This document shows positions 1 to 5,523 of a stretch of 6,518 nucleotides of DNA, in pieces. The number at the start of each line of letters is the position of its first letter. Position 1 is the first letter of the stretch. The notes under the pieces were generated by a model. That model ran no database searches. It was given only the letters and a program-made list of their open reading frames with translations, and was not told where the DNA came from. The translations under genes were made by a program, and so were the position numbers. The DNA comes from Psychrobacter sp. (GTDB taxonomy: Bacteria; Pseudomonadota; Gammaproteobacteria; Pseudomonadales; Moraxellaceae), in NCBI GenBank assembly GCA_029264635.1, contig JARIAA010000031.1, forward strand, positions 1 to 6,518, in the 5' to 3' direction.

Positions 1-134
1 GGATCAGGCGCGAGAGTCTGTATAAGACTTTGCAATCAGAAAAGCCGCGTTTTGATACTATGCTAAAGATTATTGATGGTATGGGGCTGCAAGTTACTCT
101 AACGCCTAAAGCTGAACATTACTCAGAGACTTAG
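1..134 (+). CDS. HTH antitoxin-like regulator, C-terminal fragment (5' end outside window)
   Basis: Open from the window edge; the first full codon is at 3 and the stop TAG is at 132-134, giving 43 visible residues. The peptide begins IRRESLYKTLQSEKPRFDTM, continues with LKIIDGMGLQVTLTP, and ends in a short polar tail. The pattern S-R-E-S-L-Y-K then F-x-T-x-L-K-I-I-x-x-x-G-L-x-V matches the C-terminal half of the small helix-turn-helix antidote proteins of HigA/HI1420-type addiction modules: the recognition helix and the last helix of an XRE-like domain. In that family the partner is usually a RelE/HigB-like toxin encoded just upstream, which would lie outside this window, so the toxin-antitoxin role is inferred from the family. 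It could instead be a stand-alone regulator. A strong terminator begins 19 bp after the stop, so this is the last gene of its transcript. Confidence 0.72.
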   Translation, partial: IRRESLYKTLQSEKPRFDTMLKIIDGMGLQVTLTPKAEHYSET

Positions 135-152
135 TTACAGTTAGAAAGGAGA

Positions 153-189
153 AAAGCCAATCATTGTTATCAATGGTTGGCTTTTTTTT
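153..189 (+). terminator. Rho-independent terminator after the antitoxin-like gene
   Basis: A 14-bp stem (153-166 with 171-184, one U-G wobble in the RNA) closes a TTAT loop, and its 3' arm runs into eight T at 182-189. It lies 19 bp past the stop of the + strand antitoxin-like gene. Read on the minus strand the same hairpin has one A-C mismatch and only about four T after it, so it might also stop transcripts from the ATP-grasp gene, but less well. A further copy of the 9-bp TTGGCTTTT segment lies at 228-236. Confidence 0.88.
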
Positions 190-257
190 GAGCGTCTTTA
201 AATGTGTCTATATAAACGCTTATTTTATTGGCTTTTCAAAATGCAAACTGGCTTCGA

Positions 258-1364
258 CTACGATACACGAAGCGGTATTTTTATCTCTTCATAATTTTTT
301 GTTTGAACAATATTAATAGAGCGTTCAAGTACATCTTCAAAACAGGGTCCTTGTATTGCTTCAGCAAAGTTAAGACTATTATGGGCACTATTCCATTCCA
401 TTATTTCAACTTGCTCCTCATTGTTAATAGTCACATCCCATCCTATACACTGAACAAATGGATAACTGTTATGAAGATTTTCTACTTCAGTACAAGCATC
501 TTTAAATGCAGGAATAGTGATCCCTTCAAAAGCCACTCCAGTATCAGGATGCTCTTTGGTGCTACTCCAGTCAGCCATATATCCAGTCGTAAAAAGCTCG
601 CCTGTCTGTATATTAATAGCAGTTTTTACTGAATTTGAACTTTTCACGTGTTTAGAGGCATCTTTATTTCTTCCTAATCTAAGACATGCTGCTCTTACTG
701 TTGCTTTACCAGTTGTATCCAGAGCAGTTGTTAATCGTATCGTAGCTCCAGGATGGGGGAATATCTGATTAAAGACATCATGCTGTTGAATTATTTTTTG
801 AAAAACGCCACTTTCTCTTTTTAGCTCTTTACTGCTCCAGCCTTCTTTTTTGAAAAACCTAATACCGTTACCTTCCATTGAGTTATTATCTTTGAAAATT
901 ATTTCATCTTCCTTACCAAACAATAACTCAAAAGCCTCATCATCGGATACCACTTGGTAATTAACGGGTTCGATAAAAAAACCTGCATGCACGTACAACA
1001 AATCAGGTAACTTTGTCGTTTTCAGTACTCTATTGGTTAAAGGCTTCATCTCACTTTGCAATGAAAAGATTCCTTCTACATCTTTAACAATCACTTCAGG
1101 ATAATAGTTATTAGGTATCCATCCTGTCTTAAACTCACCTTGCATTGCTGCATATACATACAGCCATGGTGCGTATTTTATGTCACCTAAATATTCTTTA
1201 GCGTAGCTATCACACTTTTCAATGATATCAGCAGATAGCTTGCCCTTCTCTTTTTCAATAGTTTTTAATGCTTTGAGGGCATATTTTTTTTGAAATTTGT
1301 GATACCGCTGAGTCTTAGCAGATTTAATGGTGTCCTTTGCTAATGCTTTACTTTTTTTTAACAT
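258..1364 (-). CDS. Sugar-transfer-associated ATP-grasp domain protein
   Basis: 368 residues. It resembles the ATP-grasp family associated with sugar transfer (Pfam ATPgrasp_ST), whose members occur mainly in capsule and exopolysaccharide loci; the exact reaction is not established, but an ATP-dependent ligation or transfer on a glycan precursor is plausible. A basic N-terminus (1-36) precedes a helical region. IIFKDN (155-160) followed by EGNGIRFFKK (164-173) would supply the nucleotide-binding lysine and glycine loop. TIRLTT (208-213), CLRLGR (227-232), HPDTG (272-276) with GITIP (281-285), GWDV (308-311) and IMEWNSAHN (321-329) are the later family motifs; E323 and N325 fit metal-binding positions. 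The start has AAAGGA (1374-1379) 9 bp upstream. It lies 28 bp downstream of ydhR on the same strand, so is probably co-transcribed with it. It looks clearly AT-richer than folC, and no glycan genes flank it, which suggests horizontal acquisition. The family is fairly certain; the substrate is unknown. Confidence 0.85.
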   Translation of the reverse strand: MLKKSKALAKDTIKSAKTQRYHKFQKKYALKALKTIEKEKGKLSADIIEKCDSYAKEYLGDIKYAPWLYVYAAMQGEFKTGWIPNNYYPEVIVKDVEGIFSLQSEMKPLTNRVLKTTKLPDLLYVHAGFFIEPVNYQVVSDDEAFELLFGKEDEIIFKDNNSMEGNGIRFFKKEGWSSKELKRESGVFQKIIQQHDVFNQIFPHPGATIRLTTALDTTGKATVRAACLRLGRNKDASKHVKSSNSVKTAINIQTGELFTTGYMADWSSTKEHPDTGVAFEGITIPAFKDACTEVENLHNSYPFVQCIGWDVTINNEEQVEIMEWNSAHNSLNFAEAIQGPCFEDVLERSINIVQTKNYEEIKIPLRVS

Positions 1365-1392
1365 ATTTCATAATCCTTTAAATGTAGGTTTT

Positions 1393-1698
1393 TTAGTAAA
1401 ACACCGCTTTCGTGATTTTACTCAGCGCTTCGTTGATTTTAAACGTTTTCCCTCGAATACCGGTAATCCCAAACGATTCCAGCCTTTTGGTATGCTTTTC
1501 TAAGTATCTATTGGCGTCATCCAAATTGTCAAAGACATAAATGCCGCCCGCTTCTTGCGTCTCCTCATTCTCCGTCCATAACTTATAGACCAGACCGTTC
1601 TCATTTGCAATGTCTTCAGCGAGCTCTTTCATTTGCTTATAAAACTCATCACCAAAAGGTCCAGTGTAAGGAAAGTCCATTTGTAAAAGATATTTCAT
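1393..1698 (-). CDS. ydhR: YdhR family putative monooxygenase
   Basis: 101 residues, the same length as E. coli YdhR as I recall it, and alignable along its whole length: the LLQ start, GPFG (13-16), VYKLWTE (37-43), EAGGIYVF (49-56), YLEKHTKRL (65-73) and a late INEALS segment (88-93). YdhR proteins are small dimeric cytoplasmic ferredoxin-like alpha+beta barrels related to the ActVA-Orf6/YgiN group of cofactor-free monooxygenases. Their substrate is not known, though aromatic or quinone-like compounds have been proposed. The start is supported by AGGAA (1705-1709) 6 bp upstream. It is the first gene of a likely two-gene transcript with the ATP-grasp gene; nothing in the pair indicates a shared pathway. 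A candidate promoter and a perfect inverted repeat lie just upstream, suggesting regulated expression by a dimeric repressor or activator. Confidence 0.93.
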   Translation of the reverse strand: MKYLLQMDFPYTGPFGDEFYKQMKELAEDIANENGLVYKLWTENEETQEAGGIYVFDNLDDANRYLEKHTKRLESFGITGIRGKTFKINEALSKITKAVFY

Positions 1699-1721
1699 AT
1701 TTTGTTCCTATTATTTACTAG

Positions 1722-1752
1722 ATATGATGTAGTTAGCAAAACTACATCATAT
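1722..1752. promoter_or_regulatory. Perfect 13-bp inverted repeat, candidate operator of ydhR
   Basis: ATATGATGTAGTT (1722-1734) and AACTACATCATAT (1740-1752) are exact reverse complements separated by AGCAA. The 31-bp site lies 24 bp before the ydhR start codon and covers the candidate -10 box on the minus strand, running through the expected transcription start. No T run follows it on either strand, so it is not an intrinsic terminator. The size and symmetry fit a TetR-, MarR- or GntR-type dimer site, but I do not recognise the consensus and no regulator gene is adjacent. Alternatively it forms a hairpin in the 5' leader. Confidence 0.6.
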
Positions 1753-1772
1753 GACATCTTATATTCTGACAA
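1746..1772 (-). promoter_or_regulatory. Candidate sigma70 promoter of ydhR
   Basis: On the minus strand TTGTCA (1767-1772, 5/6 to the -35 consensus) and TATGAT (1746-1751, 5/6 to the -10 consensus) are separated by 15 bp, which is shorter than the preferred 17. Transcription would start near 1739, in the centre of the inverted repeat, leaving a leader of about 40 nt that holds the AGGAA ribosome binding site. The short spacer lowers confidence and might indicate a promoter that needs help from a regulator. Confidence 0.4.
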
Positions 1773-1794
1773 ACGAATTTTATATTAACATATT
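1766..1794 (+). promoter_or_regulatory. Weak candidate promoter of the DUF1853 gene
   Basis: CTGACA (1766-1771, 5/6) and CATATT (1789-1794, 4/6) are 17 bp apart, predicting a start near 1801 and a leader of about 60 nt. Its -35 box overlaps, in antiparallel orientation, the candidate -35 box of ydhR, so the two divergent promoters would compete for the same DNA. The match is modest and this AT-rich stretch could give such a hit by chance. Confidence 0.25.
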
Positions 1795-1860
1795 AGACTG
1801 TAGACTTTTATTAAGCAAGACGTTAGGGTAAACGCTCTATCACTTACGCTGGTTTATCTC

Positions 1861-2703
1861 ATGCCCAAGCCTACTCTCCTAGCTTCTACTCCTATCAATA
1901 ACGCGCCTTGGGAAGCTTACCGCAGGCCTTATGTGCGTGATTTAGCTTATGTACTTGCCTGCCCCAATGTGTTGACTCAGTGGCTCGACTTTACACCGCA
2001 CCAAAACACTCACACTATTGCAGTGCATAGTCGCGAGTTTTGGCTTGCACAGTTTGAGGCCTATAAAGAACGTATGAATGAGCTAGATACGACAAATGGC
2101 TATCAGGAATTAACGCGTTATTTGCTCAAACGTCCTAGTCCCAATCGTTTAGGGTTTCACTTTGAGGGGTTAGTATCATTTTGGTTAGAAGATGGGTTTG
2201 CGCGTAAGTTGCATCCATACGAAACGCTCGCTAATAACGTGCAACTGTATAACGGTAAGCAGACCATTGGCGAGCTGGATTTAATCTTATATAACCATAC
2301 AGAAAAGTTAATCGAGCATTGGGAGTTAGCGATAAAGTTTTTCATGGGATCACCTCCTTTTGCACCCGTAAATTGGATTGGTATCAACTCCAACGACAAT
2401 TTAGAGCGTAAAATGACTTATATGCAAACTAAGCAGTTTCGCACGGTGTGGGTAGAAACCGACAATCATGGACGAGTGAAAATTGATAAACGTTATGGCG
2501 TGATAAAGGGGCGATTTTTTATGCCTATGGACATAACCAACTTTACTCATCCTGATTGGCTGTCAGCAAGCTTTCCGCTGCATGAATGGTGCGATAGGAG
2601 CAATAGCATAAATCTTGCAACGCTTGATATAAGTAAGCTACGTCCTGCTCATTATATTGAATGGTTCAGTAAACGCGATTTTTACGATGATCGGTATTCG
2701 TAA
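1861..2703 (+). CDS. DUF1853 family protein
   Basis: 280 residues, near the usual length for DUF1853 (Pfam PF08907), a proteobacterial family with no assigned function. Family features in order: the YVRDLAYVLACPNVL segment (24-38), RLGFHFEGLVSFWL (96-109), IGELDLIL (136-143), HWELAIKFF (153-161), and NWIGINSNDNLERKM (171-185). E102, D140, E155 and K159 have the layout expected of a PD-(D/E)XK-like fold, although the spacing E-x-x-x-K is not the canonical E-x-K; nuclease activity is therefore only a possibility. No signal peptide or membrane segment is seen, so it should be cytoplasmic. No clear Shine-Dalgarno precedes the ATG, but the in-frame upstream sequence has no ATG, GTG or TTG before a stop, and the family similarity begins near residue 20, so this start is favoured. 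It is divergent from ydhR and convergent with the DUF2726 gene, hence probably monocistronic. Confidence 0.88.
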   Translation: MPKPTLLASTPINNAPWEAYRRPYVRDLAYVLACPNVLTQWLDFTPHQNTHTIAVHSREFWLAQFEAYKERMNELDTTNGYQELTRYLLKRPSPNRLGFHFEGLVSFWLEDGFARKLHPYETLANNVQLYNGKQTIGELDLILYNHTEKLIEHWELAIKFFMGSPPFAPVNWIGINSNDNLERKMTYMQTKQFRTVWVETDNHGRVKIDKRYGVIKGRFFMPMDITNFTHPDWLSASFPLHEWCDRSNSINLATLDISKLRPAHYIEWFSKRDFYDDRYS

Positions 2704-3232
2704 TTTATCTGCTCTAAAGACGAACAACTAAAAACAGGATTATACTTTGAAGGCAATAGACCAATCGTTATTTACCCTGAACAACGTCATAGCACAACTG
2801 ATAAATTTTAATATTGTAATCTAAGGTATTTGCTTGTTCTGATATTGCCAATACCAATCGGCTGTTTCTTAATTAAAACGCCTAAGATAGTCGTCACGCT
2901 AAACCATAGTTAATAGGACTATCCGCTAGTTGTACATTTGACGACGCGTAACCTTTAGCATAAGCGTGCTTACCAGAATCTAGAGGCGTATCCTGTCATC
3001 AACATCTCAAATGCGTATTGTTATGTTTGAAATACCATACTTTATGTCGCTAAGATACGTGCTCATATCTAACCTAAAGCAATGAAGCTGTTGTCAGTGA
3101 ATTTGGTATTTATAGCTAACGTTATATTGAGTATCTAAAATAGCTCTACCCGTGATATATAATTTTTTACCATTGACGCTTGCATTTAGGCCTTGTGTCA
3201 AGCTTTTACACTATCAGTAAAACGATTCACCA
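2704..3232. other. 529-bp gap between convergent genes, no convincing gene
   Basis: No credible coding region was found on either strand; short frames such as an 18-codon one starting at 3082 lack a good ribosome binding site. No hairpin followed by a T run follows either flanking gene, so how their transcripts end is unclear. The gap is long for converging bacterial genes and holds the imperfect palindromic element described separately. It may be a decayed gene or mobile-element remnant, or house a structured RNA, but the sequence alone does not decide. Confidence 0.55.
2878..2989. repeat. Imperfect long inverted repeat (possible MITE-like or structured element)
   Basis: Three short blocks occur in order and recur as reverse complements in mirrored order: ACGCCT (2878-2883) with AGGCGT (2984-2989), CACGCT (2895-2900) with AGCGTG (2963-2968), and CTAAA (2899-2903) with TTTAG (2954-2958). 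Within the left half GATAGTC (2886-2892) also pairs with GACTATC (2917-2923). The arm spacing is similar on both sides (17 and 21 nt between block starts), which is more order than a single chance match. No transposase and no obvious target duplication are seen. It could be a worn miniature inverted-repeat element or a transcribed fold. Confidence 0.35.
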
Positions 3233-3772
3233 TTAATATTTTTCAATGACTTGTATGAGCTCATATCTGAGCATATCCACAGTCGGTAAACGCTCGGCAT
3301 GAAACCGTACGATTGGAATACCCGCGCTGGCTAGTGCTTTGTCTTTTTTATCGTCCGCCTTTTGTCGTGATTTACTACTGTGTGTCCAGTCATCAAGCTC
3401 GATCGCCACTAAGGTCGTCTGCGTATCAATATCGACGATGACATAATCAACGCTTTGACGACAAATACGATTGAACCAAAAGCTGCGCTCGGAAGTTTCT
3501 TCACTATTAGGAGCGATAATACGAGAGAGTTGGACTTGGACAAAAATATAATATTCTGGTAATGCTTCTTTGAGCTTATGAAAGAATATAACTTCGGTAT
3601 CAGTCATGATAGGCATGCAAGCAAAGGGCCAGATAGCCAAGTCATCACCGCGCACAGGCGGCGAATCTGGTTCAACGATTTTACTAGATTGACGTTTTGA
3701 CAACAACTTTGGTAGTGCAATGATTCCTAAAAATCCTACCGCCAATACCAAAAATACCACGCCAAATGACAT
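3233..3772 (-). CDS. Membrane-anchored DUF2726 family protein
   Basis: 179 residues. Residues 3-20 are a hydrophobic segment followed by basic KLLSKRQ, so the protein is probably held in the inner membrane with the domain in the cytoplasm. After a short linker, MTDTEVIFFHKLKEAL (56-71) starts the DUF2726 domain (Pfam PF10881); then VQVQLSRII (78-86), VDYVIVD (108-114), AIELDDWTH (123-131), the charged DDKKDKAL run (140-147) and GIPIVRF (151-157). D109, E125, D127, H131 and D141 have the arrangement seen in DUF2726 and related Vsr/DUF559-like restriction-endonuclease folds, where an ExDxxxH-type motif replaces the usual ExK. Nuclease function is inferred from fold resemblance only; the family has no settled role. 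AAGG lies 7 bp before the start. The gene is 295 bp downstream of the LysM/SPOR gene with a candidate terminator between, so is probably transcribed on its own. Confidence 0.85.
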   Translation of the reverse strand: MSFGVVFLVLAVGFLGIIALPKLLSKRQSSKIVEPDSPPVRGDDLAIWPFACMPIMTDTEVIFFHKLKEALPEYYIFVQVQLSRIIAPNSEETSERSFWFNRICRQSVDYVIVDIDTQTTLVAIELDDWTHSSKSRQKADDKKDKALASAGIPIVRFHAERLPTVDMLRYELIQVIEKY

Positions 3773-3830
3773 AATTTTGCCTTATAAAACTTTATGATGG
3801 CTACCTCTAGCATCTAAGTAGTCCACCACG

Positions 3831-3858
3831 ACGTGACAATCATGGTTGATTAGCACGT
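3831..3858. promoter_or_regulatory. 28-bp imperfect dyad upstream of the DUF2726 gene
   Basis: ACGTGACAATCA (3831-3842) and TGATTAGCACGT (3847-3858) pair at 10 of 12 positions around TGGT. It sits 59 bp before the DUF2726 start, a position suited to an operator, and lacks a T run that would make it a terminator. I do not recognise the site, and no clear promoter could be placed beside it. Confidence 0.3.
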
Positions 3859-3936
3859 GATACAAGAAAAGATAAACGAATAGTAAGTAACACATATACT
3901 ATCCGAGCCGCTCATTATCTACAATTTATAAACCAC

Positions 3937-3961
3937 AAAACACGACAATCGTTGTCGTGTT
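3937..3961 (-). terminator. Candidate terminator after the LysM/SPOR gene
   Basis: A perfect 10-bp stem, AACACGACAA (3939-3948) with TTGTCGTGTT (3952-3961), encloses TCG; the effective loop is probably five bases after the inner A-T pair opens. Read on the minus strand the stem ends in only four T (3940-3937), followed by GTGGTTT. It lies about 107 nt beyond the stop of the LysM/SPOR gene, with no better hairpin in between. The short T tract makes it a modest terminator; on the + strand it has none. Confidence 0.5.
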
Positions 3962-4067
3962 CTAAAATAGAAGTACCCATGAAACTATGATTTAGATATG
4001 CTCTTATCTTTAGATACAAACCAACCAAAGATCAGCACTTAAATAAAGATCGTAGTAAATTTTTACT

Positions 4068-5291
4068 TTAACGCCAGTATAAAACCCAAGCGCTAGAGGT
4101 GTCGACCTCAGGATCCGTATTGAGCTTATCTTTTAGCGCCAAAGCTGCAACTTTGCCACGCTCAGGACCAACAATAACTCGTACACCGCGACTGGTAGCA
4201 CTGGTCTTAACCTGATAGCCAGCTGACTTAAGTTTTTTGGCAACCTCATCAGCAGAAGCCTGATTATTTGCTAAAGCAACCTGCACGCCAAAGCTACCTT
4301 TGGCATCCGTTTCTTTCACTTCTTTGCGCGCCGCATGTAATTTTTCTTGCGCCTCACGCTTGGCATCAGCGGATTTTTGAGCGGCAGCTGCTTCACGCTC
4401 TAAGCGCTCAATTTGCTTACGTGAAGGGATCGTTAATGCTTGTCCTACTTGTAAAGAAGTCGACAAATTTATGTCATTGGCCTGCGCTAAAGCTTCAACT
4501 GGCACATTGTACTGGCGCGCCAGTTTTATGAGTCCATCGCCTCGCTTTACTGTATAGTCGGTTGGAGATTTAGGCGCAGCTTGTTTGGCGGCTTCAGCCT
4601 TTTTTTCGTCTTGTTTTTTTAGCTTAGCTGCCGCTTGTTCTTCTAAATTTTTCTTATTATCTTCCTGTTTTTTAGCCTCTGCCTCCGCTTTTTTTTCAGC
4701 GTGAGCTTGCTTCTCTTTTTTAGCCTTAGCCTCTGCATCGGCTTGTTTTTTGGCATCCGCTTGCTTCTGACTATCGGCTAGTTTTTTGGCCTCTGCGTAA
4801 GCTTTTTTTTTCGCTTGTTTAGCAGCTTTCGCCTCATTATCTGCTTGCGTAGTTGCAGTCACGGTATCAGTACGCGGTTCTACGTTTGGCGTAGTGACAG
4901 CACCTTCTGTATTTTTTACCGTGTCTGAGCCCTCATTATCAGCTTCAACTGGCGTGGAATTGGCAACATATTGCTCATTCTCAGCTCGAGATTTGGCAAG
5001 CGCTTTGGCTTCTGCACTTTCTTGCTCTGCCAAAAATTGCTGCGCACGCCTCTCTTGCTCAGCAACACGAGCTGCACGCTCTTTTTGCTTTTCTGCCAAG
5101 ATACGTTTTTCGGTATCGATGTCCGTAGTCAAGGGTGATGTTGCTACTTGCTTAGTAGAGGATTTTTCAACGATAGCAGTGGGCGCTGCCGGTTTATCAC
5201 TGGCGCCAATTTGTTGTGCCATGGCATATAACATTACGCTACCGCCTATAATCATCCCGATGCCCAATAAGGCTTGTCTCGAAAAATTCAT
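4068..5291 (-). CDS. LysM and SPOR domain inner-membrane protein, DedD/FtsN-like
   Basis: 407 residues with one membrane segment (about 8-25) after a short cytoplasmic tail, so the rest should be periplasmic. Next come a low-complexity region and an Ala/Lys/Glu-rich helix (about 60-105 and 152-240) recalling TolA domain II, long enough to span the periplasm. A LysM domain follows (246-289: YTVKRGDG, later VGQALTIPS), then another charged helix (290-330), and a C-terminal SPOR domain (333-407: FGVQVALA, KLKSAGYQV, GVRVIVGP, ending WVLYWR). LysM binds the GlcNAc-containing glycan of peptidoglycan, and SPOR domains bind denuded glycan at division sites, so the protein likely acts at the septum or as a wall tether. 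It follows folC on the same strand, as dedD does in E. coli, which supports a DedD-type role, but DedD lacks LysM. AAGAGA (5301-5306) lies 9 bp before the start. A good promoter sits in the 232-bp gap after folC, so it can be expressed separately. Domains are clear; the role is inferred. Confidence 0.9.
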   Translation of the reverse strand: MNFSRQALLGIGMIIGGSVMLYAMAQQIGASDKPAAPTAIVEKSSTKQVATSPLTTDIDTEKRILAEKQKERAARVAEQERRAQQFLAEQESAEAKALAKSRAENEQYVANSTPVEADNEGSDTVKNTEGAVTTPNVEPRTDTVTATTQADNEAKAAKQAKKKAYAEAKKLADSQKQADAKKQADAEAKAKKEKQAHAEKKAEAEAKKQEDNKKNLEEQAAAKLKKQDEKKAEAAKQAAPKSPTDYTVKRGDGLIKLARQYNVPVEALAQANDINLSTSLQVGQALTIPSRKQIERLEREAAAAQKSADAKREAQEKLHAARKEVKETDAKGSFGVQVALANNQASADEVAKKLKSAGYQVKTSATSRGVRVIVGPERGKVAALALKDKLNTDPEVDTSSAWVLYWR

Positions 5292-5390
5292 CCGTTTACG
5301 TCTCTTGGTTGGTAAGATTGATTGCTTGGCGTAATAATATCTAGCGCCATCAGTTCAAAAAAGTTGCGTTGCTTTTGTGAAAACGCTTTG

Positions 5391-5419
5391 ATTATAAAAC
5401 ATATTTTTTGTGCTGTCTG
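5391..5419 (-). promoter_or_regulatory. Sigma70-type promoter of the LysM/SPOR gene
   Basis: On the minus strand CAGACA (5414-5419, 4/6 to the -35 consensus) and a perfect TATAAT (5391-5396) are separated by exactly 17 bp that include an A6 run. Transcription would begin near 5384, leaving a leader of about 90 nt before the start at 5291. It lies within the 232 bp after folC, which shows no clear intrinsic terminator, so read-through from folC could also contribute. Confidence 0.6.
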
Positions 5420-5523
5420 CTACCGCATATCTCTTAATAGGATGTTTAAGCACTATCATAAGTTTGAAATAGTGTCCTTTTCAATTTGAACCCACTCTAA
5501 GAATCATGATTGGGCACATACAA

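Noticed and set aside
177..236. TTGGCTTTT direct repeats (177-185 and 228-236) as an insertion scar
   Set aside because: The 9-bp motif is part of the terminator arm and T-rich; no element lies between the copies.
228..632. 134-codon + strand frame and a second one at 517-768
   Set aside because: Both lie inside the well-supported ATP-grasp gene on the other strand and their translations resemble no family.
2157..2399. 80-codon minus-strand frame
   Set aside because: It is antisense to the conserved core of the DUF1853 gene and has no recognisable product.
3082..3138. 18-codon hydrophobic frame starting ATGAAGCTG in the convergent gap
   Set aside because: It has no proper ribosome binding site or promoter, and such a frame is expected by chance in this AT-rich stretch.
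4268..4531. + strand frames at 4268-4531 and 4894-5334
   Set aside because: They are antisense to the LysM/SPOR gene; the open frames come from its repetitive Ala/Lys codon bias.
5446..5482. CACTAT/ATAGTG inverted repeat after folC as a terminator
   Set aside because: The stem is only 6 bp with a 12-nt loop and no T run on the folC strand.
5500..5520. AATCATGATT palindrome just after the folC stop
   Set aside because: A 10-bp AT-rich palindrome at a gene end, with no supporting promoter or T tract, is not enough to call a site.
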